Shown here: positions 1 to 4,462 of the stretch, piece after piece
Position numbering within the stretch: position 1 is the stretch's first letter
Layout: every line of letters starts with the position of its first letter
Source: JBFHDX01 sp041584475
Lineage (GTDB): Bacteria > Pseudomonadota > Alphaproteobacteria > UBA8366 > JADFVY01
Length of the DNA: 7,249 nucleotides
NCBI GenBank assembly: GCA_041584475.1
Contig: JBFHDX010000153.1
Coordinates: forward strand, 1 to 7,249
Reading direction: 5' to 3'
Made by a program: the position numbers and the translations under genes
The notes under the pieces: model-generated
Databases searched by the model: none
What the model saw: the letters and a program-made list of their open reading frames with translations, nothing else
What the model was told of the DNA's origin: nothing

Positions 1-1
1 G

Positions 2-343
2 ATCGCCACCGCCTTCGCCGACATCGGCTTCGACGTCGACGTCGGCTCGCTGTTCTCGACGCCCGAGGAGGCGGCGCGCCAGGCCGTCGAGAACGACGTC
101 CACGTCATCGGCGTCTCCAGCCAGGCGGCCGGCCACAAGACCCTGGTGCCGGCGCTGATCGAGGCCCTGCGCGCGGAGGGCGGCGACGACATCGTCGTCG
201 TGTGCGGCGGCGTGATCCCGGCGCAGGACTACGCCATGCTGAAGAAGGCCGGCGTCGCCGCGATCTACGGCCCGGGCACCAACATCCCGGAGGCGGCGAG
301 GGAGGTGCTGGGGCTGGTGCGCAAGGTCAAGAAGGCGGCGTGA
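2..343 (+). CDS. scpA: Methylmalonyl-CoA mutase large subunit, C-terminal B12-binding part (5' end outside window)
   Basis: Frame 2 is open from the left edge and gives the last 113 residues of a cobalamin-binding Rossmann domain. The DxHxxG motif carrying the cobalt-ligating histidine would lie just upstream of the edge. Visible landmarks are FADIGFDVDVGSLFSTPEEA, the segment VIGVSSQAAGHKTLVPAL (region of the SxL motif), CGGVIP (glycine pair near the nucleotide loop), and AIYGPGTNIPEAA close to the end. These match the large subunit of methylmalonyl-CoA mutase, which interconverts (R)-methylmalonyl-CoA and succinyl-CoA in cytoplasmic propionate and branched-chain catabolism. The fit is closer to the mutase than to isobutyryl-CoA mutase or glutamate mutase small subunits, because the ending is collinear with MutB/ScpA. 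The gene ends at TGA 341-343 and is followed at once by an intrinsic terminator, so it is the last gene of its transcript. Confidence 0.94.
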   Translation: MATAFADIGFDVDVGSLFSTPEEAARQAVENDVHVIGVSSQAAGHKTLVPALIEALRAEGGDDIVVVCGGVIPAQDYAMLKKAGVAAIYGPGTNIPEAAREVLGLVRKVKKAA

Positions 344-364
344 GTGGGCGTGAGGAAGGGAGCT

Positions 365-397
365 CCCGCACACTCCGCTCGCGGAGTGCGGGTTTTT
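365..397 (+). terminator. Intrinsic terminator of the mutase gene
   Basis: CCCGCA (365-370) and CTCCG (373-377) pair with CGGAG (382-386) and TGCGGG (387-392). The loop is CTCG, there is a 2-nt CA bulge in the left arm, and five T residues follow directly (393-397). It starts 21 nt after the mutase stop codon. This is the only hairpin in the window with a proper T tract. Confidence 0.85.
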
Positions 398-707
398 GAG
401 GAAGCAAATTTCTACCATGAATTGACCGAACATAACTTAACGAATATTCTTACTTCGAACCGGCACCCAGCGACCCCGCCCGCTTGCAAGAGTAATCGTT
501 GTTAGCCGAGGGTGTGTCTTGCTCGCTGGCGGTGTTGTTGCTCGATACGAAATCTTCTGATTATCGGCCGAGCATGTATGCATAGAATTCGGGCGGACTT
601 AGACCGCGCGCTATAAGTCTATTCGAGGGTTAGTCGAAAACGCTGTTCGATCGAGAATTCGAACAACACACGAATTCGAGCACATTAAACATCAAACGGA
701 GTGTATT
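398..707 (+). promoter_or_regulatory. Long AT-richer leader with TTCGA/GAATTCG motifs upstream of the 78-aa gene
   Basis: No gene is visible in about 310 nt between the mutase terminator and the ATG at 708, and base composition shifts toward A/T. TTCGA occurs at 454-458, 622-626, 647-651, 659-663 and 676-680. GAATTCG occurs at 585-591, 655-661 and 672-678. The last two copies are 17 nt apart, and GAATTCGA is identical in both. A perfect 7-bp inverted repeat, TGTTCGA (644-650) with TCGAACA (659-665), has an 8-nt spacer and looks like an operator. TATAAG at 612-617 could be a -10 box but has no convincing -35. It lies within a small inverted repeat, GACTTA (596-601) with TAAGTC (614-619). I infer that the gene's promoter and control sites lie here, but I recognise no known regulator's site. 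Confidence 0.4.
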
Positions 708-944
708 ATGGTCAAGGGCAAAAAGAATGTTCTGACGGACAAGATTCTTGACACGCCTGGCCGCAAGCGACTGCAGAAGCAAATCGGTAAGGAAAAGCTC
801 TCCGAACTGGAGGCCATGATTGTCCAGGAAGCTTCAGTCGGCGAGGAAATCCTTGAGACGCCGGCGCGCAAAAGGCTCAGAGAGGAAATTGGGCAGAAGG
901 AACTGGATCGCATCGAAAAGCGAATCCTGAGTGGCGAACTGTAA
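708..944 (+). CDS. 78-aa charged helical protein made of two copies of an ILxTPxRKRL motif
   Basis: I do not recognise the family. ATG 708 is preceded by CGGAG (697-701) at a 6-nt spacing, which fixes the start. The protein is very rich in Lys, Arg and Glu, and has no signal peptide, membrane segment or cysteine. Residues 11-39 and 46-74 align without gaps at a 35-residue offset, with 13 of 29 positions identical. The shared pattern is IL(D/E)TPxRKRLxxxIGxxxLxxxExxI, probably a capped helix followed by a second amphipathic helix, so the protein may fold as two helical hairpins. The role is unknown; a small nucleic-acid-binding or adaptor protein is a guess from charge alone. Codon use is less GC-biased than in flanking genes, consistent with acquisition by transfer or with a fast-evolving lineage gene. 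The 77-aa gene follows after 54 nt and may be co-transcribed. Confidence 0.75.
   Translation: MVKGKKNVLTDKILDTPGRKRLQKQIGKEKLSELEAMIVQEASVGEEILETPARKRLREEIGQKELDRIEKRILSGEL
738..824 (+). repeat. Internal protein repeat, copy 1 (codons 11-39 of the 78-aa protein)
   Basis: This copy encodes the first helical motif, containing ILDTPGRKRL and IGKEKL. It aligns without gaps to the copy at 843-929. The similarity is seen at protein level; the nucleotide copies have diverged, so the duplication is not recent. Confidence 0.75.
843..929 (+). repeat. Internal protein repeat, copy 2 (codons 46-74 of the 78-aa protein)
   Basis: This copy encodes the second helical motif, containing ILETPARKRL and IGQKEL, and it is 105 nt downstream of copy 1. 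The TP, RKRL, IG and following L and E positions are kept, while most surface positions differ, which suggests selection on fold or binding surface. Confidence 0.75.
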
Positions 945-998
945 CCGCGCCGCTCGATTTGCATCACCATACCAATCCTAACGGGGGAGTCATCGGCA

Positions 999-1232
999 AT
1001 GGCAGGAGCATGGACGGAGGGATATTGGCTCAGCTACACGCTGAGTGGTACGCCGCGAATCTCGTTCGAGATTCCTACGACCGGTTCGACAACGATTTGG
1101 CCCTGGAAGTACCTGGATTCGAGCTACAGGTTCGATTTCATAAAGGCCCAGCTCGACACCAACTGGATCTATGTGGCCTGGAACGACACGACCAGGGAAA
1201 TCTACAATATCGTTGCGCTAAAACGATTCTGA
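999..1232 (+). CDS. 77-aa Trp/Tyr-rich protein of unknown function
   Basis: I do not recognise this gene. ATG 999 follows a GGGGGAG purine run (983-989) at a 9-nt spacing, better than any alternative start. The protein has six tryptophans (residues 5, 10, 34, 36, 56, 61) and many Tyr, Thr and Ser residues. Short alternating segments such as WIYVAW and the ending IYNIVALKRF suggest a compact beta-sheet domain. It has no signal peptide and no cysteine, so it is probably cytoplasmic. The overlapping frame 959-1258 lacks a ribosome binding site and has a less protein-like composition; I treat it as a shadow. The gene lies 54 nt after the duplicated-motif gene and shares its lower GC content, so the two may form one unit. 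Aromatic-rich small beta proteins sometimes bind carbohydrate or peptide, but nothing here proves that. Confidence 0.6.
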   Translation: MAGAWTEGYWLSYTLSGTPRISFEIPTTGSTTIWPWKYLDSSYRFDFIKAQLDTNWIYVAWNDTTREIYNIVALKRF

Positions 1233-1346
1233 CGCCCGGTCCAGAGGCATGGATTTAGCCCATCCCGGATTGCCAGCGGCTTCCGGACGTAGCGTTTGTC
1301 ATCGACATCCGCAACGACACAACCAACACCGACAGGAGGCTCCGCC

Positions 1347-1799
1347 ATGACGAGAGGCCTGCGCGCGGCGTTGCCGGCGCTCTGCCTGTGCCTGGCGCTC
1401 GCCGGTTGCGTCGAGCGGCCGCCCAGCTACAAGACGGCGCTCGCGCTCGACAAGTCGTTCGCCTTCCGCCCGGGGCGGCTGGCGCCGAGCGAGGACCGCA
1501 CCGACCATCCCTGCCTGCGCGGCAATTACAACCACGTCTGGGAGACGGACGACGGCCGCTACGGCCGGCGCGAGGTGTGGCTGTGCTGCGTGCCGCCGGA
1601 CGACATCATCGACGGCTCCTTCGACTGCGGCAGCAGCGCCTTCCCGACGATCTCGATCGGCACGCTGCTCGGCGGCGGCTCGGACTACTGGAAGATCCGC
1701 TCGTGCTCGCTGTTGCACCCGACCGAGACCGAGCCGACCTTCGTGCCGGTCTGCATCCCGGCGCCGGAGCAGGCGCCCGGCATCGGGCTGAGGTATTAG
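1347..1799 (+). CDS. Cys-rich lipoprotein, hypothetical
   Basis: ATG 1347 is chosen because AGGAGG (1334-1339) lies 7 nt upstream and the protein then begins with a standard lipoprotein signal: MTRG, a hydrophobic stretch, and the lipobox LAGC with Cys21 as the lipidated residue. The frame is open 17 codons further upstream, but that would bury the signal. The mature part, about 130 residues, has six further cysteines (56, 80, 81, 94, 120, 136), an even number compatible with three disulfides in the periplasm. Aromatic and acidic patches include NYNHVWETDDGRYGRREVW. No transmembrane segment follows the signal peptide. Residue 22 is Val, not Asp, so export to the outer membrane by Lol is the default expectation, though the Asp rule is not reliable outside enterics. 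I know no family for it. Codon use is typical of the high-GC genes around it. Confidence 0.75.
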   Translation: MTRGLRAALPALCLCLALAGCVERPPSYKTALALDKSFAFRPGRLAPSEDRTDHPCLRGNYNHVWETDDGRYGRREVWLCCVPPDDIIDGSFDCGSSAFPTISIGTLLGGGSDYWKIRSCSLLHPTETEPTFVPVCIPAPEQAPGIGLRY

Positions 1800-1829
1800 G
1801 GCGTCCAGGCTCGTCCGGCGACGCGCCGC

Positions 1830-1860
1830 TTGCCCGCCGGGCGCGCATTTGCCCTATAGT
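1830..1860 (+). promoter_or_regulatory. Possible promoter of the dodecin gene
   Basis: TATAGT (1855-1860) matches a -10 box well. TTGCCC (1830-1835) is a partial -35, but the 19-nt spacing is longer than ideal. It lies 60 nt before the dodecin start, in the gap after the lipoprotein gene, so the dodecin is probably transcribed on its own. Confidence 0.35.
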
Positions 1861-1919
1861 GTGCTTGCGGCAGCGCCGCGCGGACAACGAGGCAACACGC
1901 GACACAGGGAGGATTCGCC

Positions 1920-2129
1920 ATGGCTGAGAGCGTCTACAAGATCATCGAACTCGTAGGCACCAGCACGGAATCGTGGGAAAAGGCGGCCCAGGCGGCCGTC
2001 ACGCGCGCCAGCAAGTCGCTGCGCGACATCCGCATCGCCGAGATCGCCCAGCTCGACATGCATCTCGAGAACGGCAAGGTCCAGGCCTACCGCGCCAAGG
2101 TCAAGCTGTCGTTCAAATTTGAAGATTAA
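1920..2129 (+). CDS. Dodecin-family small protein
   Basis: The 69-residue product has the full dodecin pattern: a first strand with YKIIELVGTS, the helix start SxESWEKAAQAAVTRASKSL, then two long strands around LENGKVQAYRAKVKLSFKFE. Dodecins assemble as hollow dodecamers that store or buffer riboflavin, FMN or related ligands in the cytoplasm. GGGAGGA (1907-1913) lies 6 nt before ATG 1920. In flavin-binding dodecins of Halobacterium, Thermus and Mycobacterium, a tryptophan at the start of strand 2 (DWFEV in Thermus) stacks on the isoalloxazine. Here the aligned stretch is DIRIAEI, with Ile39 in that place. The only Trp is residue 19 in the helix. Fold assignment is therefore strong, but flavin binding by the classic stacking mode is doubtful. 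It resembles a subgroup with L/I-R-I/V-A-E in this place, from memory. Confidence 0.92.
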   Translation: MAESVYKIIELVGTSTESWEKAAQAAVTRASKSLRDIRIAEIAQLDMHLENGKVQAYRAKVKLSFKFED

Positions 2130-2183
2130 GGGTAGACAGAGTTCGCCAAACTGCGCGCCGAGGAGCGGGATGGCCACGGGATA

Positions 2184-2210
2184 CGGGCGCAGATCTGTGA
2201 TCTGCGCCCG
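2184..2210. terminator. Perfect 12-bp hairpin after the dodecin gene, possible terminator
   Basis: CGGGCGCAGATC (2184-2195) and GATCTGCGCCCG (2199-2210) pair perfectly around a TGT loop, 54 nt after the dodecin stop. There is no T tract on either strand, so it may slow polymerase or protect a 3' end rather than act as a textbook intrinsic terminator. Confidence 0.45.
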
Positions 2211-2349
2211 ATGGCGCTCCGAGGTCCCCAGCACCGGCCCGTCGCAGCGAGACCGCGTGGCGGGATGGCCGCGGGGGCGGGTGCCGGATTCTAAATTCGG
2301 CGCCCGTGGCGGCGCGAGGCCTCTAGCCTATCGAACGGAGACCCGCCAA

Positions 2350-2459
2350 CGAGGGGGTGTCGCGAAATCAGGTACCTCTCGCGCGGCAGCGCAAAGGATT
2401 TGGCGAGGGGGTGCAGCAGGATCAGGCTCCTCTCCGGCTCGGCGTCGGGAGGCGTTCGG
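2350..2459. repeat. Degenerate tandem repeat, two units of about 54 nt
   Basis: Units begin at 2350 and 2404, both with CGAGGGGGTG. About 24 of the first 31 positions agree, including ATCAGG and CCTCTC at the same offsets. The second halves drift apart. In the plus frame starting GAG 2351 the repeat is a multiple of codons (EGVSRNQVPLA versus EGVQQDQAPLR), but a stop sits just upstream (2324-2326) and there is no ribosome binding site. I cannot tell whether it is a decayed gene or a non-coding repeat. Confidence 0.5.
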
Positions 2460-2555
2460 GAGGGAGCCAATCACGCGGCGCGCCCGTTGTGGGCGGGGCC
2501 CGGAATTCGGATCACCGCGGCGTCGCCCCGCAGACGGCTCGCGCGCCGCCCGGCG

Positions 2556-2813
2556 TCAATAGACGCGCGGCGGACGCGACGGCTTCTTCGTCGCCTTCGG
2601 CTTGCTCTTCTTCCTGGCGCGCGGTTTGGCGGCGGCGGCCTCCTCCGCGGCCTGCTTGTCGGCCGCCTCCTTGGCGAGGCGGAGCGCGCGCAGCTTCGCC
2701 GTGCGCTTCGCGATCTCCTGCCGCTCCTTTTCGATCTCCGTCAGGGCCCGCTTGGCCTTCTTCTGGGTGGCGGCGAACTGTGCCTCGGCCATCGATGTTG
2801 CCGACTTCCGCAT
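2556..2813 (-). CDS. 85-aa coiled-coil protein with a Lys/Arg/Pro-rich tail
   Basis: The start at 2813 is supported by AAGGA about 8 nt upstream on the minus strand. A second Met (MAEAQ, start 2792) has only a weak, distant purine run. Residues 15-62 are rich in Ala, Lys, Glu, Arg and Gln with heptad-like spacing (TEIEKERQEIAKRTAKLRAL), predicting one long helix or coiled coil. Residues 63-82 form a basic, proline-broken tail (KPRARKKSKPKATKKPSR) similar in composition to histone-H1-like tails, so non-specific nucleic-acid binding is plausible. There are no cysteines, no signal peptide and no membrane segment. I do not recognise a named family; low-complexity composition makes homology claims unsafe. 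It lies downstream of the cold-shock gene on the same strand, 136 nt away, with two hairpins between, so it may have its own promoter. Confidence 0.65.
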   Translation of the reverse strand: MRKSATSMAEAQFAATQKKAKRALTEIEKERQEIAKRTAKLRALRLAKEAADKQAAEEAAAAKPRARKKSKPKATKKPSRPPRVY

Positions 2814-2853
2814 TTCGGGTATCCTTCGCAGCTTTCATTCGGGGCGTCGCGGG

Positions 2854-2870
2854 CGGGACCTTCGGTCCCG
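2854..2870. repeat. 7-bp hairpin upstream of the 85-aa gene
   Basis: CGGGACC (2854-2860) and GGTCCCG (2864-2870) pair perfectly around TTC. It lies 40 nt upstream of the 85-aa gene's start on its strand and 80 nt past the cold-shock stop. No T tract follows. It could belong to the 5' leader of the 85-aa gene or form a second transcription barrier. Confidence 0.4.
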
Positions 2871-2909
2871 GGAACGCGGGCCCAGCCGCTCGCAAGCCGA
2901 TGCTCGGCG

Positions 2910-2938
2910 GCCGCCCGCGGAGCGTGTCCGGGGGCGGC
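2910..2938 (-). terminator. GC-rich hairpin after the cold-shock gene, likely terminator
   Basis: GCCGCCC (2910-2916) pairs with GGGCGGC (2932-2938), and CGGA (2918-2921) pairs with TCCG (2927-2930) inside it. One G/G mismatch separates the two helices and the loop is GCGTG. It starts 12 nt past the minus-strand cold-shock stop codon. The position fits a terminator well, but a T tract is absent. Confidence 0.5.
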
Positions 2939-2949
2939 GCCTTGCGTGG

Positions 2950-3159
2950 TTACTCGATGATCGCCAGGTCCTCGGCGGCCGTCTTGCCGTTCTGTCCGGG
3001 CTGCAGCTTGTAGGATACCTTCTGCCCTTCGTTAAGCGAGCTCAAGCCCGCGCGCTCGACGGCCGAGATGTGAACGAATGCATCCTTGGAGCCGTCTTCC
3101 GGCTCGATGAATCCGAAGCCCTTGGTGGCGTTGAACCACTTTACAGTACCAGTAGCCAT
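2950..3159 (-). CDS. Cold-shock protein, CspA family
   Basis: The 69-residue product is a single cold-shock domain: MATGTVKWFNATKGFGFI carries the RNP1 motif KGFGFI, and DAFVHIS carries RNP2. The ending GQNGKTAAEDLAII is typical of alphaproteobacterial Csp proteins. These five-stranded OB-fold proteins bind single-stranded RNA and DNA and act as RNA chaperones in the cytoplasm, often induced by cold or stationary phase. ATG 3159 is chosen over upstream in-frame starts because AGAGGGA lies about 6 nt before it and the family begins exactly there. Upstream on the minus strand is a long non-coding leader, usual for csp genes, whose transcripts often fold as temperature-responsive structures. Alphaproteobacteria usually have several csp paralogues, so I give no specific symbol. 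Confidence 0.96.
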   Translation of the reverse strand: MATGTVKWFNATKGFGFIEPEDGSKDAFVHISAVERAGLSSLNEGQKVSYKLQPGQNGKTAAEDLAIIE

Positions 3160-3337
3160 GGTTTTTCCCTCTAACAGGAGTGTTGATTTCGCACCTCGCA
3201 TCGTGCGGCGGCGCGGTTCGTCTAACGTCCACATTGTCAGGGGGTGACCGCGCTAGTCGGCGTACCGGCTGTTCGGGTGCCACGAAACAAATGCAACACG
3301 TATGGGGAAGATATGGGGCAGCTGCGGGTGAAAACAA
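3160..3337 (-). promoter_or_regulatory. Cold-shock gene leader with a possible promoter
   Basis: Reading the minus strand, TTGTTT (3332-3337) and TATCTT (3308-3313) are 18 nt apart and could be -35 and -10 boxes. That would give a leader of roughly 140 nt before ATG 3159. Long leaders are common in csp genes and allow cold-dependent RNA folding. The promoter match is only partial, so the start point is uncertain. Confidence 0.3.
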
Positions 3338-3640
3338 TGATGGCGGGCGGTTATTTCATCGCGCGGTCGGTTCGGTCTGCGATCTCAGCGCAGTACCGAA
3401 GTCCCGTCCGGCTGCTCGGTACCAGCCACAGCGCAGCCGCCGCGGCCGACAGGATCGTCATCGGCCCGCCCGAGCGCGCTTGGTCGCGAAAGCCAAGGCG
3501 CCCGCCCACCGCGGCCGCGCACTTGACGACGGGGTGGGCCAGCACAAGCAGCCCGTCTGCCACCTCGGCGGGGGAAGGGGTGAATCGGAACTGCGCCCGG
3601 CCGCGGGTTGCGGGCCGGACACCCCTCGCCCGACCGGCCG
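3338..3640. other. Gene-free stretch between the FKBP and cold-shock genes
   Basis: I see no supported gene. A minus frame ending at 3351 and a plus frame 3244-3648 are open, but neither has a usable ribosome binding site or recognisable protein character. The only structure noted is a hairpin just past the FKBP stop (3597-3618). Confidence 0.5.
3597..3618 (-). terminator. Possible terminator of the FKBP gene
   Basis: CCGGCC (3597-3602) and GGCCGG (3613-3618) pair around a 10-nt loop. It begins 22 nt past the minus-strand FKBP stop. There is no T tract, and GC-rich DNA makes chance pairing likely, so this is tentative. Confidence 0.3.
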
Positions 3641-4069
3641 CTACTTGATCTCGACCAGCTCGACGTCGAAGACGAGGTCCTTGCCGGCGAGCGGGTGGTT
3701 GGCGTCGAGCGTCACCGTGTCGTCGCCGACCGCGACCACCGTCAGGTTCAGGGCGCGTCCGTCCTGTGTCACGCCCTGCAGCTGCGTGCCGACGGCGACG
3801 TTGACCTGCTCGGGCAGGCGCTCGCGCGGCACCTCCTGGACGGCTTCCGGCCGGTGCGCGCCATAGGCCTCGGCGGCCGGGATAGTGACCGTGTTCTTGT
3901 CGCCCACCGCCATGCCCTCGACCTCGCGCTCGAGGCCGGGGATGATCTGGCCGGCGCCCAGCGTGAACTCGAGCGGGTCGCCGCCGGCCGAGGAGTCGAA
4001 CTCGCTGCCGTCGGTCAGCCGGCCGGTGTAGTGGATGCGCACGGTATCGCCTGTCTTCGCTTCGCTCAT
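3641..4069 (-). CDS. FKBP-type peptidyl-prolyl cis-trans isomerase, SlyD-like
   Basis: The 142-aa protein catalyses cis-trans isomerisation of X-Pro bonds and probably acts as a cytoplasmic chaperone; no signal peptide is present. FKBP core residues are visible: VRIHYTGRL (Tyr14), GSEFDSS (Phe24, Asp25), the LGAGQIIPGLE loop (37-47) and PAAEAYG (64-70). Residues about 71-123 form the inserted flap (IF domain) of the SlyD group, and the ending LDANHPLAGKDLVFDVELVEI (121-141) is a SlyD hallmark. Unlike Escherichia coli SlyD it stops right there, with no His/Cys-rich metal-binding tail, so a role in nickel delivery is not expected. GGAGAG lies about 9 nt before the start at 4069. The gene is divergent from yajQ across a 505-nt intergenic region. 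Its symbol varies between genomes, so none is given. Confidence 0.95.
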   Translation of the reverse strand: MSEAKTGDTVRIHYTGRLTDGSEFDSSAGGDPLEFTLGAGQIIPGLEREVEGMAVGDKNTVTIPAAEAYGAHRPEAVQEVPRERLPEQVNVAVGTQLQGVTQDGRALNLTVVAVGDDTVTLDANHPLAGKDLVFDVELVEIK

Positions 4070-4228
4070 TTATCGTCGCTCTCCGATCAGGTTCCGGTGA
4101 AACCGACGACATCGTGCTGAGCGGCCGGCAGAATCACGCCACGGGAAGGGTTGCGGCGGCGACCCTAACACAGCCGACGGCCCGAGTCAGGTTCGGGCGG
4201 TCGAGGTCAGGGGCGATCGGGGAAATGC

Positions 4229-4274
4229 GGGGACACTGTACTGATTTGGCGCGCGAATCAGGGACCGTGTCCCC
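4229..4274. repeat. REP-like inverted repeat with GGGGACAC ends
   Basis: The left arm (4229-4246) begins GGGGACACTGTACTGATT and the right arm (4256-4274) ends GTGTCCCC. Outer 8-bp ends pair perfectly, CTGATT pairs with AATCAG next to a 9-nt GC-rich loop, and a few mismatches and one unpaired base lie between. From memory, this GGGGACAC-ended palindrome resembles dispersed elements in many proteobacteria that are mobilised by Y1 REP-associated transposases; none is encoded in this window. It could also act as a bidirectional transcription barrier. Confidence 0.6.
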
Positions 4275-4320
4275 GAAACCGGCCCCGTATTTCATCTGGC
4301 GAAAAGGTCCGGCACAATAA

Positions 4321-4336
4321 ATTAGAAAACTCTAAT
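4321..4336. repeat. AT-rich 6-bp hairpin
   Basis: ATTAGA (4321-4326) and TCTAAT (4331-4336) pair perfectly around AAAC, followed by ATATATATGA. This is the most AT-rich spot in the window and may be part of a promoter or operator for yajQ or the FKBP gene. I recognise no specific site. Confidence 0.4.
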
Positions 4337-4384
4337 ATATATGACACGATCGCGCGCCGGAAGGCGCGGATTCCCTGGCCCCAC

Positions 4385-4404
4385 CGGCGCCGCATCTGTT
4401 CAAT
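4385..4404. repeat. 20-nt direct repeat, copy 1
   Basis: The sequence is CGGCGCCGCATCTGTTCAAT. It differs from the copy at 4463-4482 at one position (T or C at position 11), with starts 78 nt apart. Such a match between two non-coding sites is well beyond chance, even in GC-rich DNA, because of the shared CTGTTCAAT end. Confidence 0.65.
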
Positions 4405-4462
4405 GGGCGACCGCGCCGCGACACGGCAGACACGCCGAAAGCCGCTCGCGGCAAGGGCTCAG

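Larger units (their letters stand above)
2130..2555. other. Gene-free stretch with hairpins and a degenerate tandem repeat
   Basis: I see no gene in these 426 nt. Open frames exist only because stops are rare in GC-rich DNA; none has a ribosome binding site and recognisable protein character. The stretch contains a perfect 12-bp hairpin (2184-2210), a weaker 7-bp hairpin with a TCTAA loop (2283-2301), and two degenerate 54-56 nt repeat units (2350-2459). It lies between the ends of convergent genes: dodecin on plus and the 85-aa gene on minus. Confidence 0.6.

Noticed and set aside
692..970. 92-aa minus-strand frame over the duplicated-motif gene
   Set aside because: It is serine-rich and antisense to a frame that shows an internal protein-level duplication and a ribosome binding site.
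959..1258. 99-aa frame overlapping the 77-aa gene
   Set aside because: It has no ribosome binding site, and the 999 frame has GGGGGAG at a good distance and a more protein-like composition.
1299..1718. 139-aa minus-strand frame over the lipoprotein
   Set aside because: It is an Arg/Ala-rich shadow. The plus strand has a canonical lipobox and ribosome binding site.
2350..2459. CRISPR array or VNTR
   Set aside because: There are only two units, and similarity fades in the second half with no spacer-like structure.
2357..3013. 218-aa plus-strand frame over the 85-aa gene
   Set aside because: It consists of Arg, Ser, Pro and Ala runs antisense to a better-supported gene, has no ribosome binding site, and has a stop just upstream of the first repeat.
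3351..3464. Possible 36-aa minus-strand protein (MTILSAAAAALWLV...)
   Set aside because: It has no convincing ribosome binding site, and the frame continues upstream as a shadow of the FKBP gene. The short hydrophobic start alone is not enough.
3244..3648. 134-aa plus-strand frame between the cold-shock and FKBP genes
   Set aside because: Its GTG start is directly adjacent to the purine run, internal ATGs are poorly spaced from one, and the composition is that of random GC-rich DNA.
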